From: Pohlia nutans
Lineage: Eukaryota; Streptophyta; Bryopsida; Bryales; Mniaceae
Direction: 5' to 3'
Assembly: GCA_022496805.1 (NCBI GenBank)
Contig: CM040088.1
Location: 30,510,452 to 30,574,451 of the forward strand
Length of the DNA stretch: 64,000 nt
Below the pieces are notes generated by a model. It was given only the letters and a program-made list of their open reading frames with translations. It was not told the origin of the DNA and made no database searches. Positions 23,037-34,156 of this stretch are shown in pieces (within the stretch, counting starts at the first letter, position 1; each line of letters begins with the position of its first letter). The position numbers and the translations under genes were made by a program.

Positions 23037-26000
23037 CTCCCACTTTGCGAATAGCCAAAGCCTTCGAGCCCAAATGCCACCACTAGTCTTTGATGTCGAT
23101 CTCTCGCAAGAGCCTTTGTGAGCACGTCCGCCACCATGTGCTCTGTTGGACAATACTCCAACTCTATCACCTTCATCTCTAACTTCTCTCGAATGAAGTG
23201 ATATTGCACATCAATGTGCTTTGTACGTGAGTGATGCGTTGGATTCTTCGCCAATGACATACTCCCTTGGTTGTCACACATGATTGTTGTAGCCTCCTCT
23301 TGAGTGCATCTCACATCCGCCATTAGTTGCCTCAACCAAATGGCCTCCTTCGTACCGTGGCTCGTCGCCATGTACTCCGCCTCAACCGTTGACGTGGCCG
23401 TGGTTTGTTGGCGCTTGCTATTCCATGAAACGGCCCCCGATCCAACTTTGAACATGTACCCCGTGGTGGATCTACGATCATTGGTATCACCCGCATAATC
23501 CGCATCACAATACCCACTCAACACAATGTTGTCACCTCCAAGACACAACCTCACATCACTTGTGCCTTTCAAGTACCGCATGATCCTCTTGACCGCAACC
23601 CAATGACTTGAACCCGGTCTGGCCATGTGTTGACTCACAGCGCTGATTGGATACGCAAGGTCCGGCCTTGTTGCAATCATAGCATACATCAATGACCCTA
23701 CAGCTTGCTTGTTTGGCACATCCACCATAGATTGAGCCTCTAATGCATACTCCTCATCGGTGAGTTTCACGAGTTTGGAATTCACATCCAATGGAGTGCC
23801 AACCGGTTTGCAATCCTCCATGCCAAAGCGTTTGAGAACATCCATAACATACTTGCTTTGATTCATTGTTATGGTGCGTGTTGCTCTATCTCGCACAAAC
23901 TCAACTCCTAAACAAAAGTGCAACTCACCGAGATCACTCATCTCGTACTCGTTCTCAAGCATTGCCTTCAATGCCTTCAAAGAGCTCATACAACTTGCAA
24001 GGATGATCAAATCATCCACATATATGATCACAATGACCACATGTTGCCCCTTATGCATGAAATACAAGCTGTGATCAGCGATGCTCCTTGTGAACCCGAT
24101 ATGAACAAGAAACGTGTCAATCTTTTGATACCATGCGCGTGGAGATTGCTTCAACCCATACAATGACTTGTTCAACTTGCAAACAAGGTTCTCATTACCT
24201 CGTTGCACAAATCCTTCGGGTTGTACCATGTAGATGTCCTCGTCCAACTCGCCGTTCAAGAACGCCGTCTTCACATCCATTTGATGCATTTCCAAATCCA
24301 TGGCAACCCCGATGGCCAAAATGCATCGAATAGTGGTGAATTTCGCCACCGGTGCAAAGGTCTCATGAAAATCAACACCTTCGATTTGTGAAAAGCCCTT
24401 TGCCACCAATCTTGCCTTATAACGAACCACATCACCCGTTGCATCTCTCTTTGCACGAAATACCCACTTACAACCGATAGCATTGCGATTCTTGGGGAGG
24501 GGAGTCAATTCCCAAGTGCCATTGTCCATCAACGATTTGTACTCCTCTTGCATGGCTTGCTCCCACTTGTTTGCATCATCACAACTCAACGCTTCACGAA
24601 TCGTCAATGGAGCATCTAAAAGTGCAACGTTTGCATGCTCTTCCTCACCTTGAGGGAGAATATGATTCTTCCACCACTCGCCAAGTGGTCTACGATTTCT
24701 CTCTGGATAACGACGATCGCTCGAGGATGCATTGTCTTCAACCGCCGTTGCTTGTGCCTTTTTCTCGCCATTCTTCGTCTTCAAAGGTGACTCCTTAATA
24801 TGCTCCTCGTCACCACCATCTTCGTCATCCTCGTCTTGATCAACAATATCAATAACGGGAGATTTGGAAGATTGGTCCACAATGGCCGGTTTATCGCCAC
24901 TTCTCCCACTTGGACCATCGTCCAAATTGTCTTCAACCTTGGAATTCTCGCAAAATGTCACATCACGAGCTCGAATGATCTTCTTGGTCTCGAGCGACAT
25001 AAGCCTATACGCCTTGGTACCTTCACAATATCCAAGAAACACACATTTTGTTGCCTTAGCCTCAAGTTTGGTTCTTTGAGAATCGGGTACCTTTGCAAAT
25101 GCGATGCATCCAAATGTGCGCATGTGCTCCACGCGGGGTGGCCTCCCACTCCACGCTTGCTCTGGTGTCATGTTTTGAACCGCACTCGTCGGGCATCGGT
25201 TGCGTGTGTACACCGCAGTCACCACCGCTTCCGCCCAAAGGTCCAAACCCAAATTTTGTGCATGCAACATACTCCTTGCCATTTCCACAATTGTTCGATT
25301 TGCACGCTCTGCAACTCCGTTTTGTTGTGGTGTATATGGCGTTGTGGTTTGTCTAGCAATGCCTTCTTTCTTCAATAACTCTCCAAATTGGTTGGACAAG
25401 AACTCGCCGCCATTATCCGATCGAAACACCTTGATCTTGTGCTCGGATTGCTTCTCAACCAACGCCTTGAACTCTTTGAACTTCTCAAAACACTCGCTCT
25501 TTGCTTTGATCGGATACAACCATATCTTCCTCGAAAAATCATCAATGAACGTCACAAAATACTTGCAACCCCCGATAGACGTGGTCTTCATTGGACCACA
25601 CACGTCGGAATGCACAATCTCAAGAACCTTGGTTGCACGAGTTTCCCCATCAATTGGAAACGGTGAGCGTTGTTGCTTGCCTTCAATACAACCCTCACAT
25701 GTGAATGAACTAGGCGCGACGTGTGATTGTGCAAGATCCATGCCACTTACCATTCCACGCAGTGCTTTCACACTCTTGACATTCAAATGCCCGAGACGAC
25801 GATGCCACAACGCCAACTTGTCTTCGTTTGAACTCGATTGCACCAACGTTGCCGATTCCGCCGCGTGCAACTTGGAAAACTTGATTTGGTAAAAGCCGTT
25901 GACTTCGTGTATAATGGCCACCTCCTCACGACTTGGAGACAACACAAAACACCCTTGGTCGCTAAATTCCACTCGCAAATGCTTCATCACCAAATGTCGC

Positions 26001-27094
26001 ACCGATAAAAGATTTGCCTTCAACTTGGGAACGTGGAGGACATCATGGATGGTAATTGTCTTCACACGACCCTTCACCTCGGTGTCTACGACGATGGATC
26101 CTTTACCCACGGCTTGAAGAACCGTATCATCACCCAAAATGACATTCTTTGGAGATATGACGTGATATGATTGGAAACAACTCCTAATGGGCGCCATGTG
26201 ACTCGAGGCTCCCGAATCAACAATCCAATCGATCACACTACCATTGCATGACACGTCACTTGCCATCATTGCATACTCGTCCCCGTCATCACTACAAGAA
26301 GAGACGCTAGTCATAAATGCGAACTCATCACCTGCATCGTTGACCTTTGTATTGTTGGCACTTTCCTCTCTCTTGCGTTTGTAGCAAAATTTTGCCAAGT
26401 GGCCCTTCTTACCGCAATAGTAGCATACCTTGTCTGTAGAGCTCGCACTCGCACTGCTCTTGGATTGCTTCGCCATAAGCGCCGCGCTATCGCCACGAGT
26501 CTCGTTCTCTTTGCGCCGCGAGAGTTCATGCAACAACCGTGATGTCACATAATCAAGAGTGAGCTCGCTAATGGGCCTACTCTCCATAGCAACGATAAGA
26601 TACTCGTACGACGGCTGCAAACTCTCGAGGAGCGTCATAACGATATCACCGTCGGTAATGTTGACGTCTGCGCCGTTGAGCTGATCCGCAAGAGCCTTGA
26701 CTTTGTTGATGTGCGCCAACATGTCGTCGTTTTCTTCCATCTTGGTGGTGAAAAACTTGCGCCTCAAAAACAAGATATTGACCAAGCTCTTTGCCTCATG
26801 AATATTGCAAAGCTTGGCCCATGCCTCGGCGGGAGTCTTGCACGACCGAATATGAGAAAGCTGGGAATCAGAAAGATTAAGAGCCAAAATCGCAAAGGCC
26901 TTTTTCTCTCGCCGAGTGTACGCAGTTCGTACCCTAGCCTCGGCGTCGGACGAAGGCGGTTCCTCACTACCCTCAACTATCTCCCACAATTCTTTTTCGG
27001 CCATGACCATTTCCATCTTGAATTTCCACAAGTGGAAGTTGACGCCATCGAACTTGTCTACAACCTTAGCACCTTCACCCTCAAATGTAGCCAT
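23021..27094 (-). CDS. Copia Gag-Pol polyprotein, intact frame of 1357 residues
   Basis: This polyprotein makes capsid, protease, integrase, reverse transcriptase and RNase H. I chose the ATG at 27094 (MATFEGEG); the frame is open a little further upstream only with non-ATG codons. In order: UBN2-type Gag; CCHC knuckle CYYCGKKGHLAKFC (about 224-237); protease DSGA (about 293); pre-integrase zinc finger (about 430-480); integrase with catalytic D in HSDVCGP (about 497), D in SDNGGEF (about 560) and E in GVAER (about 596); reverse transcriptase with LYGLKQSPRAW and YVDD (about 1035-1045); RNase H with CDADYAGD and VEAEYMA. The stop is TGA at 23021-23023. No frameshift or internal stop. It resembles the Tnt1 group. 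With the young LTRs it could be active or recently so. Confidence 0.95.
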   Translation of the reverse strand: MATFEGEGAKVVDKFDGVNFHLWKFKMEMVMAEKELWEIVEGSEEPPSSDAEARVRTAYTRREKKAFAILALNLSDSQLSHIRSCKTPAEAWAKLCNIHEAKSLVNILFLRRKFFTTKMEENDDMLAHINKVKALADQLNGADVNITDGDIVMTLLESLQPSYEYLIVAMESRPISELTLDYVTSRLLHELSRRKENETRGDSAALMAKQSKSSASASSTDKVCYYCGKKGHLAKFCYKRKREESANNTKVNDAGDEFAFMTSVSSCSDDGDEYAMMASDVSCNGSVIDWIVDSGASSHMAPIRSCFQSYHVISPKNVILGDDTVLQAVGKGSIVVDTEVKGRVKTITIHDVLHVPKLKANLLSVRHLVMKHLRVEFSDQGCFVLSPSREEVAIIHEVNGFYQIKFSKLHAAESATLVQSSSNEDKLALWHRRLGHLNVKSVKALRGMVSGMDLAQSHVAPSSFTCEGCIEGKQQRSPFPIDGETRATKVLEIVHSDVCGPMKTTSIGGCKYFVTFIDDFSRKIWLYPIKAKSECFEKFKEFKALVEKQSEHKIKVFRSDNGGEFLSNQFGELLKKEGIARQTTTPYTPQQNGVAERANRTIVEMARSMLHAQNLGLDLWAEAVVTAVYTRNRCPTSAVQNMTPEQAWSGRPPRVEHMRTFGCIAFAKVPDSQRTKLEAKATKCVFLGYCEGTKAYRLMSLETKKIIRARDVTFCENSKVEDNLDDGPSGRSGDKPAIVDQSSKSPVIDIVDQDEDDEDGGDEEHIKESPLKTKNGEKKAQATAVEDNASSSDRRYPERNRRPLGEWWKNHILPQGEEEHANVALLDAPLTIREALSCDDANKWEQAMQEEYKSLMDNGTWELTPLPKNRNAIGCKWVFRAKRDATGDVVRYKARLVAKGFSQIEGVDFHETFAPVAKFTTIRCILAIGVAMDLEMHQMDVKTAFLNGELDEDIYMVQPEGFVQRGNENLVCKLNKSLYGLKQSPRAWYQKIDTFLVHIGFTRSIADHSLYFMHKGQHVVIVIIYVDDLIILASCMSSLKALKAMLENEYEMSDLGELHFCLGVEFVRDRATRTITMNQSKYVMDVLKRFGMEDCKPVGTPLDVNSKLVKLTDEEYALEAQSMVDVPNKQAVGSLMYAMIATRPDLAYPISAVSQHMARPGSSHWVAVKRIMRYLKGTSDVRLCLGGDNIVLSGYCDADYAGDTNDRRSTTGYMFKVGSGAVSWNSKRQQTTATSTVEAEYMATSHGTKEAIWLRQLMADVRCTQEEATTIMCDNQGSMSLAKNPTHHSRTKHIDVQYHFIREKLEMKVIELEYCPTEHMVADVLTKALARDRHQRLVVAFGLEGFGYSQSGSVEVG

Positions 27095-28053
27095 ATCCTT
27101 GATTGAAGGACGTACGCTCACAAAATTCAGCCCCTAGAAAGCTAAGAAAAATTGTTTTTATGATTTTTTTGACAATTTTGTGATTTGTGAGGCAAATTGC
27201 ACACGTACATGCTTCTAATGCCTCCAAACTAATTCCAAACACTAAATCAGCACCTTTGTGCTACACACCAACCTCACAACACTCAATCGTGATGGTTCTT
27301 AGTGAATTTGCACAAGATCATACCACAACACCCTAACTAGGAGAATTGCGCACTCGTTGGCTCAAATCCACTCAAATCAGCACCCTTGTGCTTCACAACG
27401 CGTAATGCACCCTATGGACACCCTTGTGCCTTCCAAGGACTCTAAATCAATGCAAATTCAGCCCCTTCAAGTCCTAATTGCATTGAAATTCATCAAATCA
27501 GCCCCGTTGTGCATTCACTAACCCAAACTCTAATTTTGAGCACTCCAAGGGCATAACTCACATTCCAAACCCTTGTGCAAGAATTGCAATACCAAAATCA
27601 GATTGTAGACTCACTCCAAGAGCCTCAAAGCATAAAAGTGCCTTGCAACAACACAAGTGCACAAATTGAGCACAAATTGAGCCAATAAGCTCCAATAAGC
27701 TCCAATAAGCTCCAATAAGCTCCAATCAGCTCCAATATACTCCAACAAGCACCAATAAGCTCCAAAGCTCCAATTCAGCCCTACTAGACATGTATAAACT
27801 CCAAAAGTGCTCCAAAGTGCTCCAAAAGCTCCAAATCAACAAAAGATAGCTCCAAAGTGCGAATTCAGCCCTCCAACACGAAGATCAAAGGTAGGAAGAT
27901 TGTAATACCTCCCAATGTCGAAATCAGCCCACCAAAGCTCGAATTCAGCCCTCCAAAGTTCCAAATCAGCGCTTCAATACTCCAAAATCAGCGCTCCAAC
28001 GCACGACCCCCACACAATGAGCAATCTAATCTTTGACTCACGCAAAACACATG

Positions 28054-28068
28054 AGTGGGCCCATAACC
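28054..28068 (-). other. Primer binding site complementary to the initiator tRNA anticodon arm
   Basis: Directly inside the 5' LTR, minus reads GGTTATGGGCCCAC. Its complement GTGGGCCCATAACC is the anticodon stem-loop of plant initiator tRNA-Met rather than its 3' CCA end. This is the half-tRNA primer type known from Drosophila copia. It also fixes the LTR boundary at 28069, in agreement with the target duplication. Confidence 0.8.
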
Positions 28069-28386
28069 TTTTGAAGGTTAGATTAGAATGCCAAAGTCTC
28101 ACACAAACACTTGGAATGCATAGGAAAGAGATAATCTTTACTCATGGGCTGCCCCTCTTAAGTAGCACACCCAAGGGAGTCCCCTTGGCAAACCATATGG
28201 GACATCAGCCCATACTCCACTCCTAGTACACTAGGATCAGCCCATATCACTTGGGAGACCCAATTCTCATTACTTCTAACTAGTACCACTTCTCTAGTTG
28301 CAAGTCTAGCTCATTCGCATCATCTACTCTAGCTAATGCGCATGGCTATGAGCAACTTCAGCCCACGCAATCATCCTACTTCAACA
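28069..28386 (-). repeat. Copia 5' LTR
   Basis: 318 bp. It differs from the left LTR at four sites (CCAAAGT/C, GCAA/GACC, CTAG/ATTG, TAGC/TTCATT). It should hold the element's promoter on minus; no sure TATA box was picked out. Confidence 0.95.
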
Positions 28387-28391
28387 GGGCC

Positions 28392-29632
28392 AACATGCTC
28401 CATCCATACGTAGCAAGCTCAATTCACTGAGTGCTTCCACGCAGAGTTAAAGATGAATTTGGGTTTCCTGCATAGCTAGTTCACCGAGAGCTTCCACGCA
28501 GAGCTCAACCCTAACTGAGTGCAGAAGTTTCCAGATTCATAGTGCACACTCGGATAATTGACCATGATAGGAGCTGCTTCTGCTGAATTCTTCTAGACTG
28601 CAACATGGCCAAAACGTCGATTTAGCACATTGAAGCTTTAATGTTTCACAGGGGATCGTGTCTGACCTGAAACAATGCAGGCACGTCGAAGACATGGTAA
28701 TGAATCGTTTAAGCAGGAACAACGTTCCTTGTAACCCCAACCTTGCAAGTTGAAGGTTAAGAGCGGCCTGAAGCAAGGAAACCGGCATTAAGGTAGGAAA
28801 CAGGATCAAGCTACTTCGTGGTTGCACCACCAGGATTTCAGCAACAAGCAAGCCACCAACGTGAAGAGCATCCAGATGAGGAGCAGGATATCAGAAATTA
28901 GGGTCACACAGGTCGTTGATATGATCACAACGGCGTAACGAGAACATCGTAACGTCTATGAAGGTTGTTGACACCATCTGCGCTTCTGTGGGACTTTGTA
29001 CATTAGATGTGGTGCAAAATTAGGGTTTAGGGAGCTAAATAACTGCCACATGATGGCGGGGGTGGTACGAGGATTTTATACATCTCAACTTCGATAAGGC
29101 AATTTACGAAAGAAGACTTCGTTGACAGGCCAGTCAAGTCTCATGATCGCCCCGTACGAGTCGGTTAGATACACTCATCAAAGATCAGAATTCAAAATGA
29201 TGTGAGAGCGCCTACTCTAGAAGACGAGGTAGAAGGCGAAGTAGCCGTTAGGGGCACTGGAACGCCAAACAAACTTTCGAGGTCCCAAGTCCCGAGTTCC
29301 CTGCCAGAGGAGGATCTGAGCGATGGAATCCGAGATCCTAAGATTGAGGACCCTGACATGGTTTTTTCTGTCATGCCCAGCTCATTCATTTAATTAGTAG
29401 TTTTCGTGGGACCTGCAATTGCTTTGAATTCCGCCGCCTTTCTTCTCGTTGTCCTCGCCGAGTCTCTTCTGTCTGCTGGTCTTCTTGCATGGTCGTTGTT
29501 GCTTTGGGATTTTGAATTCGGAGTTTGGTTGAAGTGCTAGTGATGGCGGGTGTTACGTTTTCGGGGCGACAGTGTGGTGTTTAGTTTGTGCGTTTGAGGT
29601 TGAGTGTGGAAGAGAAAGTGAAGGTGAACGTG
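28392..29632. other. Intergenic region upstream of the CDCA7-like gene
   Basis: GAG(T/A)GCTTCCACGCAGAG occurs twice (about 28428 and 28488), a diverged repeat. A short plus frame at 29202-29393 is not recognised. The promoter and 5' UTR of the following gene must lie here, probably in 29400-29632, where CG content rises; no TATA box can be assigned with confidence. No other gene is seen. Confidence 0.5.
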
Positions 29633-31766
29633 ATGGCGGTGAAGAGAGGGCGGGAGTGTGGCTCGGATGGCGGGGAGGTGGAGTACGAGAAGCTGCGGAA
29701 TGAGAGGCTGCGGGAGAATCAGAAGCGCATGGAGGAGCTGGGATTACTGAGCCTCTCCAAGTCGCTGTCCGAGTCTGCTCGTGGGCCTGGATTCCGTGGT
29801 TCGCCCCGGACCCCGTCGTCCACGCCGCGCCCGATTGTACCCGCTGGTCCAGCTCGCCGCTCCTCTCGGTATGTGTTCTTCTTGATCCTCGAGCAGAAAA
29901 CTCTCAAGTCTCTTCCATTGTGGCCAGGGCTTCAGTCCTAAAGGTTTGAAGCCCTGTTGCATTCTCTTCTATCAGTTGCTGTTGTTTTTCCTTATCGCTC
30001 GATTGTTGGTCGACTCCCAATTTGCTTGACATGGTAGCCTTCTTTAAATCTTTCGGGAGTACTGATTGATACGACGCTCGTATTCCTGACTTCGATTCCT
30101 AAACCTGTCTAAAACCCTAGTAGCTGGTTCTCTCGACATGCTCTTATCAAACTTTGGTGCAGACTTGGAATTCAGTGGTGTGGTGTCGTTGACTTGCAGG
30201 TTGTCAGGAAGTCCTGTTGTTTCATACGCCGAAGTACGAAAGAAGGGTGAAGGAAAAGAGAAGTCAGCAGACCGCAAGGCAGCCCGGGCAGGCACAGGAG
30301 GTTTCCAGCCGGAAATCTACACTGAGGAGGATGAGAAGCTCTTGGGATTTGCCAAGAGCGAGTGGCGACTGTTTGTTGATGGATACGATTCAAAGGGCAC
30401 TCGCATTTACGATCCAGTTCGTGGGAAAACTTGCCACCAATGCCGGTACCTTGCCTTACTCCACCGCATTTTGATATCTTTTCTACTCATCAGGCAGTTT
30501 TATAGCATAATTAAAAGTCATTGGATCTCAGTACATGTGGTTTTTTGGCAGGCAAAAGACTATGGGGCTTCGTACTTCATGCAGCAACTGCCAGTCGCTT
30601 CATGGTCAATTTTGCGGCGACTGTCTCTACATGAGGTGTGCTGTCTTGAACATATTCTGATGGTGCCGTATGCTTTCTATGTATATGACGACGTGGATAT
30701 GTGCCCGAGGCTCGAAGTCTGATGTTCTTAGTGAATTGACGTGCAGGTACGGAGAGAACGTGGAGGAGGCAAATCAAAATGAGAATTGGGAATGCCCAGT
30801 TTGCCGAGGCATCTGCAACTGTAGTTTCTGTCGCCTCAAACGAGGCTGGACGCCGACTGGCTCGCTTTACAGAAGAGTTTGTTCCTTGCCTTCCCTCTCT
30901 CTCTGTCACCACGTATTTCAGATCTTAATTTTAATAATTTCCTTTCTAGGACCCGTCCTTAATGAACTATTTAGCTGTTGATAAACTATGGCATGTTCAT
31001 AATCATATCCTGTTTTTTCGTATATTTCCTGGAACAAATGAAGGCAAGTTTCATTGAGTGGAGCACCTCTCAGATCATGTTTTTTGGTGTTGGGATAATT
31101 CTCACATCTCATGTGCTCCCCCGATGTTGTGTACAGATCAAGGCCCTTGGTTACCAGTCCGTGGCACATTACCTCGTCCTCACACGTCGCGGTGAGGATG
31201 AAGCGGAGGCAGTGGATGAAGTGGATGACAAGAAGCTGGAATCACCTGAGTTAAAGACGCCGACCTCGGCACCAAAAGTAGAGAACACTGTGGAGGAAGA
31301 ACTTCCAACAACAGTTGTGGAACTTACTCCTAAGGAACCAGAGAAGCAAGAGAAGGTACCGGAGCTTCAGTCTACACTCTTGTCTGCTGGATGGCGTTCC
31401 CGACGTGCAGTATCCACTAGATCTAAAGAAGAGAAGTCAAAGAACTCGAGTAGTAGCGACATGCCATCAACTGTTGTTGAAAACGAAGCAGCAAGTGGCG
31501 AGGAACCTCAACCTCCGAAACGTCGAGGCAGACCTCCGAAGAACAAACTATCAGGGAAGGCAGCGTTTTATGGATCAGCACCAAAAGCCAGGCTTGACGC
31601 GAAACCAGAGCCTGTGGACGATGAGCAGCCTGCGAGTATTCTCGACATGGAGCAAGATGAAGTACAGCCTGCGAGTATTCTCGTCCTGGATTCCGACACC
31701 GAGGACTCTTCAGACAGGCCCCCGGAGACCATTGCGCACAGGCTCAGGAGGCGGGTCACGTCCTGA
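29633..31766 (+). CDS. CDCA7: CDCA7-like protein, zf-4CXXC_R1 zinc finger, five exons
   Basis: CDCA7 proteins bind hemimethylated DNA and recruit the HELLS/DDM1 remodeller in the nucleus, supporting DNA methylation and silencing. Exons by GT-AG splicing: 29633-29868, 30200-30445, 30552-30635, 30747-30876, 31137-31766. Together they make 1326 bases, 441 residues and a TGA stop, and all phases fit. The N-terminus (YEKLRNERLRENQKRMEELG) matches plant members. The zinc domain spans exons 2-5: TCHQCRQKT, CSNCQSLHGQFCGDC, MRYGENVEEA, WECPVCRGICNCSFC. The R, G and R residues I recall as mutated in human ICF syndrome (CHQCR, HGQF, MRYG) are present. The acidic C-terminal tail has an AT-hook-like KRRGRPPK, a QPASIL repeat and an ILVLDSDTED stretch like a SUMO-interaction motif. 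Introns are 84-331 bases. Confidence 0.93.
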
Positions 31767-32181
31767 ACTGCAACTGTAATGCATGGCTCTTAACCTGCAT
31801 TTTGCATTTGACTTTGCTTTGTTTCCCTCAACATCAATGGGATGCATGGACGTCGTACTGGTTGAATCGTGGCACTTCCTACTGTGAATTTCGACATTGC
31901 TGTCACCTTCTCGATGACCTGCTCATTAGGAATACCCAGCAGTCATTGTACCTCGGTGTCGGTGAATGTGACGGATTTTTCCTTTGTAACATATATTAAT
32001 GATTAACACGCAGTTTTGGTTGATTTTGTCGTTTCCGGATCTGAGTGATTACAAGAATCCCCGCCCAGGTCGTAGAAATTTCTTGTTTGTAGATTAGACC
32101 ATCTCAAGAGAACTTCATCAACTAGATTTTGAGGGTTGGCCACTCGTTTAACTCACCTATGCAACTCACTGTACACTACTG
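31767..32181 (+). other. 3' flank of the CDCA7-like gene
   Basis: This is the probable 3' UTR followed by intergenic sequence. No AATAAA stands out; AT-rich ATATTAATGATTAA near 31990 is a weak candidate for polyadenylation. It ends at the TA that flanks the Tc1 element. Confidence 0.4.
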
Positions 32182-32553
32182 TACAGTACCCTCCAATAAG
32201 TATTGGTCAGTACTCCAATAAGTATTGGTCAGTATAAGGATGCAGAAACTTGACTGAAGAAAATTTTGAAATGGCAGTGTGTACTCAAAAGTCCTCCTAT
32301 TGAGGATTTGTAAAGTGTGTTTGTATAGATTATTGTGTTAAGCCAAATGAAAGAACATATTTCCATAGGAATAGAGTTTTTTATAGTGCTATGTCTACCA
32401 CCTAGTACTACCACCATGGGCTAGTATGCCTTCATACGAAAAGGCATACTAGCAATGAGCACTTCTATGTCTCGACCATTTCATCCCTATTTCTTGGTAG
32501 AGACTGCTTATGAACATTGTCTTTTAGAATCTTCCAAAGGTTCTCGATAGGAT

Positions 32554-33099
32554 TTAACCCTTTCAGGCGCCTGCGTCCAGAATCTGGACGCCGGATGAAT
32601 TTCAGCAGCTCGATTTCTGTAGGTACCGGATGTTTTTCATCCATTTTTTTTTTTCCATTCTTGTGCTAGTTGAATACCATTTGTACGGTATGGATCTTCC
32701 AAATAAGATAATGTGAATTTTTGAAAAATTACAAAAGTGATTAATGTCAAGTTTCAATCTTAGTTCAAAAAGAAAGACCTTAAATATGATATTCCATAGT
32801 AAGTAGAATCAAATAATGGAAACCATACCATCTCGAAGTGCATGTCATTTTAATTTCATTACAATGTTTAAAAAAAAATTTGTGTTAATTTTGGATATTT
32901 AATTGAATTTCAAGAGAGAACCTTGCAAAATTACTTTAAAAATATTGATATTAAATATGATGAATCCAACCGTACAGGTGTTATCTACACATTGACATTT
33001 ACAACTTTTTTTTGTACATCAACTCCATTTCCGTTTTTCATCAACCATTTTATAACAAGTCTTTGAAAACAGTGTTGAATCGGGACGTTAAAGGGTTAA
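32554..33099 (+). mobile_element. TTAA-flanked MITE, family 1 copy A (piggyBac-like)
   Basis: Begins TTAACCCTTTCAGGCGCCTG and ends GGGACGTTAAAGGGTTAA. TTAA duplications and CCCTTT/AAAGGG ends fit piggyBac-type transposition. It sits in the Tc1 frame just before the NPIENLW codons and shares its right TTAA with the next element. No coding capacity. Highly similar to copies at 34157 and 60935. Confidence 0.8.
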
Positions 33100-34013
33100 C
33101 CCCTAAAATTCCTTGACCGTATTCTCACAAAAAAACCATGAAAAACGCAGCATTTGGAAGTTGCAGAAGAAATCATATGTTTTTTATTTTTTTCATCATT
33201 TAACCGTAAGATCTAATACCCAACTTGAATTTTCATGTGAGCACAAAATTTGAGAGCAAAATGACCATTAGATTCTTAGATTATAAGGATCAAAGTTGTA
33301 AAATTATTTTTTTTGGGGTTCAATCCGGTGACAAATTTGAACTTTAGAAATTAATATCTTTTTTTTGAATGGGTTAGAAATTCATTGAATGACAAGGCCA
33401 TGTTAACAATTGAGTTAAGTCTTCAAATACAAAATCTTGTAAGAAAAAAGCTCATATTAATTTTTTCATAAAACAATTACTAGAAGTGGGTACAAAGTGA
33501 AAGGAAAAAGATAATCATTAATAAGTTTGACATGGAATTGTAAAATGTCAATCTTAACGGTGAGAATGTTGTACTTGGAAATCTTCACCCAATGCCATTT
33601 ATTTCATTAAAAAATATTGAAAATTGAGTTTAGAAATGAGCTTCAAAGTTTTTTTTGTCCAAACTGCCCAAAAAACAGATCTCCTCGTAACTTTTATCCC
33701 ATTGCTCAAAATGGATAGATTTAAAGCTTCATTTGTAGATAAAGATCAACCAATCATGAATCAAAAAAGAAATTTTGAAAAAGAGTAAAAAATAAAAAAA
33801 TTCTTGCTGCCCGATCTGGCTTCAAAAACTTCAAATGCTTATAACTTTTGCAATACTTATCGGAATGACATGAAACAAAGTGCGACATGTAGAGTGTAGT
33901 TTTTGGAAGCTACACTGAAATTTTCATTGAAATTTTTAAAAGTATGAGGTCCCTAGAGGCTGCCCAAAAAGTGGAACGACCAGAATATGGTCGCTCAGAA
34001 TTTTAGGGATTAA
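33096..34013 (+). mobile_element. TTAA-flanked MITE, family 2 (CCCCTAA ends)
   Basis: Begins TTAACCCCTAAAATTCC and ends AGAATTTTAGGGATTAA, imperfect inverted ends, 918 bp with both TTAA. It abuts copy A through a shared TTAA at 33096-33099. The ends resemble those of the element at 61565. It holds no frame worth naming. Confidence 0.75.
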
Positions 34014-34156
34014 ATAATGTGAATATGTCGGCCATTAAAGCTTCTTTCATACCATGTGCATGTCTCCAAGCACTAGATAGGAAACTATGATGCGTTTGAG
34101 CTCTATCTTCCAGAAGGATAAGATTATTTGTATCATGTAAAAAAAATTAAATCCAC

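Larger units (their letters stand above)
22714..28391 (-). mobile_element. Copia (Ty1) LTR retrotransposon, nearly intact
   Basis: The element occupies 22719-28386 with 318-bp LTRs at both ends and a GGGCC target duplication at 22714-22718 and 28387-28391. It is transcribed on minus: the 5' LTR is the right one, then primer site, leader (27095-28054), one gag-pol frame, polypurine tract and 3' LTR. I count 4 differences between the LTRs, so the insertion is young. The leader contains an 11-base AGCTCCAATA-type microsatellite (about 27685-27770) and repeated CAGC...TTGTGC motifs. LTRs start with TG, but by the target duplication they end in AA rather than CA. Target choice looks intergenic. 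Confidence 0.95.
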
